Below are positions 36,929-38,840 of a stretch of 38,840 bases of DNA, one piece after another. The DNA comes from a virus, in the IMG/VR virus record IMGVR_UViG_3300035182_000247, positions 1-38,840 of that record; one strand, 5' to 3'. How positions within the stretch are numbered: the stretch's first letter is position 1; every line of letters begins with the position of its first letter. A program made the translations under genes and the position numbers. The notes beneath the pieces are model-generated. The model searched no databases, was not told the DNA's origin, and worked only from the letters and a program-made list of their open reading frames with translations.

Positions 36929-38466
36929 CAATACCGCCCGTGTGCCTGCACGTCAGCATCGAACGACTTCAGCCGCCAAAGTGCCGAGCTTGTCGAAGTG
37001 ATCCGAATCGACAGAAATCGCCCGGTTGCAAAGGCATCGACCTTGCGTGTCGTGCCCACGGTGTAGGTGACGGGAGCGCCCCATGTCGGCGCCACTTCGG
37101 CATCCATCGACGCGCCCAGCTCGAAGGTCAGCACCGTGCCTGCCACCGCCTCAATGCGTGGCGTGATCGACTTGATCGTCTTGACCACATCGGGCGCATC
37201 AAAGGCGATGCCAGTGCGCTCCAGAATGCACGTCGGGTTGACGCCGTTGAACTGCGAGCCACTTTCCATGATCCATATGCCCGGCGTGATGTTGCACGTC
37301 AACAGCCGGGTTTCGGTCGCGCCGAAGCCGTCGTTGTTCCACGTCGAGACATCGTTCTGCCATGTGTCCGTATCGGTTGCCCATGTCGCATTCGCGGCTG
37401 AAATCACTTGCCCCGATGCGCCATAGGTGACGTTGGACAACTGCCGCACGCCGAAGGTGTCGTCTTGCCAGTTCCACACAAGGGCCAGCGTGCATGTCGC
37501 CTGCCCGTTCTCAGGGAAGCAAATCCATGCCTCGTTTGTCGAGTAGTTCGCCGTCACGAATGAGCGTGCGAAGTTCGTCGTGTCAATGCTGTTGAACAAC
37601 CACTTTCGAGTGCGGGCGTTGACGATGCTCTGCGGCCCCTGCCCACTGTGGACGATCACGTCACCCGCAGTCAGCACGACATGGCCTTTCGGTGTGTTGG
37701 CAGCGCAACCACGCGCCAGCATCCCCACGTCGCCGGGCAGGCGGTAGAAACGCCAGATGAAGGGCGCGCCGATGTACTGCATGCCGTACATCGAGCGCTC
37801 TTTGTAGATGACGTTCACGTCACCCATCTGCAACTGATCAACCAATAGATCGGTTGTCTCTGCCAAGTCCTGTTCGCCCGCGTCTTTGGTGGCGTCGGTT
37901 TCGTCCCAGCTCGCCGGTAAGGTGCCAGGGTTCGCCGCGGCCGACCACTTGACCATCGAGCCGTAGCGCGTGCCGGTCTTGGTCACGTCAAGCGCGACAA
38001 GGTAGTTTTTGAACGGGCGCAACGAAGCGCAGCGCCAGTTGGCATTCCAGCCGGTCAGGTTGGCGAAGTCGTTGGCGACGTTGCCGCCCCAATACTGCGG
38101 CTGGTCAACGCCGTTGTTGATAACCATCACCCCCTGCGCGCTGCCGCCCGTCCATCGGTCGTCCACGGCCCCGGTGTAAGGCGTGACGGGGGTCAGGTCG
38201 GTGCGGGTCGCGCCATCGTCGCAATAGACGCGGGCAATGCCGGCGTGAATCCAGAATTTCGAGTTCAGCGCGCGATAGGGCGTCAGGAAATACGGCGTGA
38301 CCGATGGCGACGTGAATACCTGCGCCGAGCCTCGGAACCGTTCGGCACAGCCATCGCGGAAGCGGATGTTTTGAACGCTGCTCCATGCGTTGACCGGCAA
38401 TTCCTGCGGCAGTGCGTCATAGATGACACCGTACTGCCCTGCGGCCGGAACGGTCGTCACGCTCAT
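36928..38466 (-). CDS. Tail/head-tail structural protein, 512 aa
   Basis: ATG at 38466 overlaps the adaptor gene's stop as ATGA. The N-terminal NAWSSVQNIRFRDGCAERFR, followed by a beta-propeller-like series of Trp/Tyr-rich strands (FWIHAGIARVYCDDGATRTD, GVMVINNGVDQPQYWGGN) and WKFxxVWNWQDDTFGVRQL-like text, resembles tail nozzle or packaged-DNA stabilisation proteins (P22 gp10-like) of short-tailed phages. Direct position after the adaptor supports a portal-tail connector role. Confidence 0.68.
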   Translation of the reverse strand: MSVTTVPAAGQYGVIYDALPQELPVNAWSSVQNIRFRDGCAERFRGSAQVFTSPSVTPYFLTPYRALNSKFWIHAGIARVYCDDGATRTDLTPVTPYTGAVDDRWTGGSAQGVMVINNGVDQPQYWGGNVANDFANLTGWNANWRCASLRPFKNYLVALDVTKTGTRYGSMVKWSAAANPGTLPASWDETDATKDAGEQDLAETTDLLVDQLQMGDVNVIYKERSMYGMQYIGAPFIWRFYRLPGDVGMLARGCAANTPKGHVVLTAGDVIVHSGQGPQSIVNARTRKWLFNSIDTTNFARSFVTANYSTNEAWICFPENGQATCTLALVWNWQDDTFGVRQLSNVTYGASGQVISAANATWATDTDTWQNDVSTWNNDGFGATETRLLTCNITPGIWIMESGSQFNGVNPTCILERTGIAFDAPDVVKTIKSITPRIEAVAGTVLTFELGASMDAEVAPTWGAPVTYTVGTTRKVDAFATGRFLSIRITSTSSALWRLKSFDADVQAHGRY

Positions 38467-38840
38467 CGCGCACGCACCCGCATCGTTGAACCTGAGTACC
38501 AATCAATCGAGTTGATCGTCTTGACCGATTCCTGATACTTGCGCTCGTACACCGCCAGGCGCTCATCGTCTTGCGTGAACGGGGAAGCCGACAGAAGCGT
38601 GCCGTAGAGGTAAATGTCCGGGAAAGCCGTCAGAAGCCAGTTCGTTGTGTTCGTGATCGACAGCGCGGGAATTTTCTGCTGATAGATCAGTTCGATCGGA
38701 TAGTCTGAATCGGGCGGGGGCGATAACTCAATGTTCGCGCCGATGATCGTGAAGCACGCAGGCTTTGAGGCCGCCAGCAGGTAGCGGTTGTCAGCGATCA
38801 GTTGATCCGGCGACTTGTACTCAAGCACCGTCGCTGGGTC
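38463..38840 (-). CDS. Head-tail adaptor-like protein (5' end beyond right edge)
   Basis: At least 125 C-terminal residues are seen; the start is outside the window. IELIYQQKIPALSITNTTNW, LTAFPDIYLYGTLLSASPF and DDERLAVYERKYQE match the phage adaptor type (gp4 / tail-tube A-like) that sits under the portal. Its presence at the right edge, with the scaffold-like gene at the left edge, suggests the coat gene lies in the missing junction. Confidence 0.72.
   Translation of the reverse strand, partial: DPATVLEYKSPDQLIADNRYLLAASKPACFTIIGANIELSPPPDSDYPIELIYQQKIPALSITNTTNWLLTAFPDIYLYGTLLSASPFTQDDERLAVYERKYQESVKTINSIDWYSGSTMRVRAR

Noticed and set aside
1-38840. Possible integron integrase, phage integrase or attachment site
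   Set aside because: No ORF shows tyrosine- or serine-recombinase motifs and no att core could be supported.

Overview
The window is almost certainly most of the genome of a tailed, probably short-tailed (podovirus-like) phage or prophage of about 40 kb. Its high GC and gene types (YdaU-like and lambda P-like replication genes, NinB, NinG, ERF, P22/Bcep22-style head genes) suggest a betaproteobacterial, Burkholderiales-type host. The host guess is inference. No bacterial housekeeping gene, tRNA or rRNA gene is seen.

Layout. (1) The late operon runs leftward on the minus strand from about 16.4 kb: a small ORF, terminase small and large subunits, a 39-codon ORF ended by an in-frame amber, portal, small virion-type proteins, a 1154-aa G8-domain/beta-helix protein resembling CEMIP/TMEM2, more structural-type proteins, a repeat-rich acidic protein, an ADP-ribosyltransferase-like polyvalent protein, a terminator, and a scaffold-like protein cut by the left edge. 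(2) The same operon seems to re-enter at the right edge (38.8 to 29.4 kb, minus): head-tail adaptor, tail-type protein, three or four internal (ejection-type) proteins, an S74 tail fibre, a holin-like protein, a lipoprotein and small ORFs. The window therefore looks circularly permuted, with the major coat gene in the unseen junction. (3) A minus-strand early operon (22.1 to 17.1 kb) holds a Cro/YdaS-like regulator, replication genes, a C5-cytosine methyltransferase frame overlapped by a second long frame, NinB, NinG and small genes, nearly all joined by ATGA-type overlaps. (4) A plus-strand early operon (22.26 to 29.3 kb) starts divergently with a pentapeptide-repeat protein where a CI repressor would be expected, then small proteins, ERF annealing protein, a PP-loop (PAPS-reductase-like) enzyme and a string of small accessory genes. 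(5) Two small plus-strand genes (16.56 to 16.94 kb) sit at a divergent promoter next to the late operon.

The standout is the stretch from 25.17 to 28.98 kb. Its accessory genes are packaged as integron-type gene cassettes. Successive sites have R''/R' ends (YAAC...GTTR), L''/L' arms with an unpaired base, and a central loop; one site (26679..26737) is 59 bp long. For eight consecutive segments the first 7 to 12 bases are complementary to the last 7 to 12 bases of the same segment, which is the signature integron recombination leaves on each cassette. Three sites carry a ribosome-binding site and start codon in their loop, so the next cassette's protein begins with a site-encoded leader ending PLERxVR; three cassette proteins end with a site-encoded NVELxG tail. 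No integron integrase is in the window, so this resembles a cassette cluster lacking an integrase, sitting inside a phage early operon and carrying phage-type genes such as a Lar-type anti-restriction protein.

Not seen: integrase, CI-type repressor, endolysin, major coat protein. Function calls rest on recognising motifs by eye; no database search was run.
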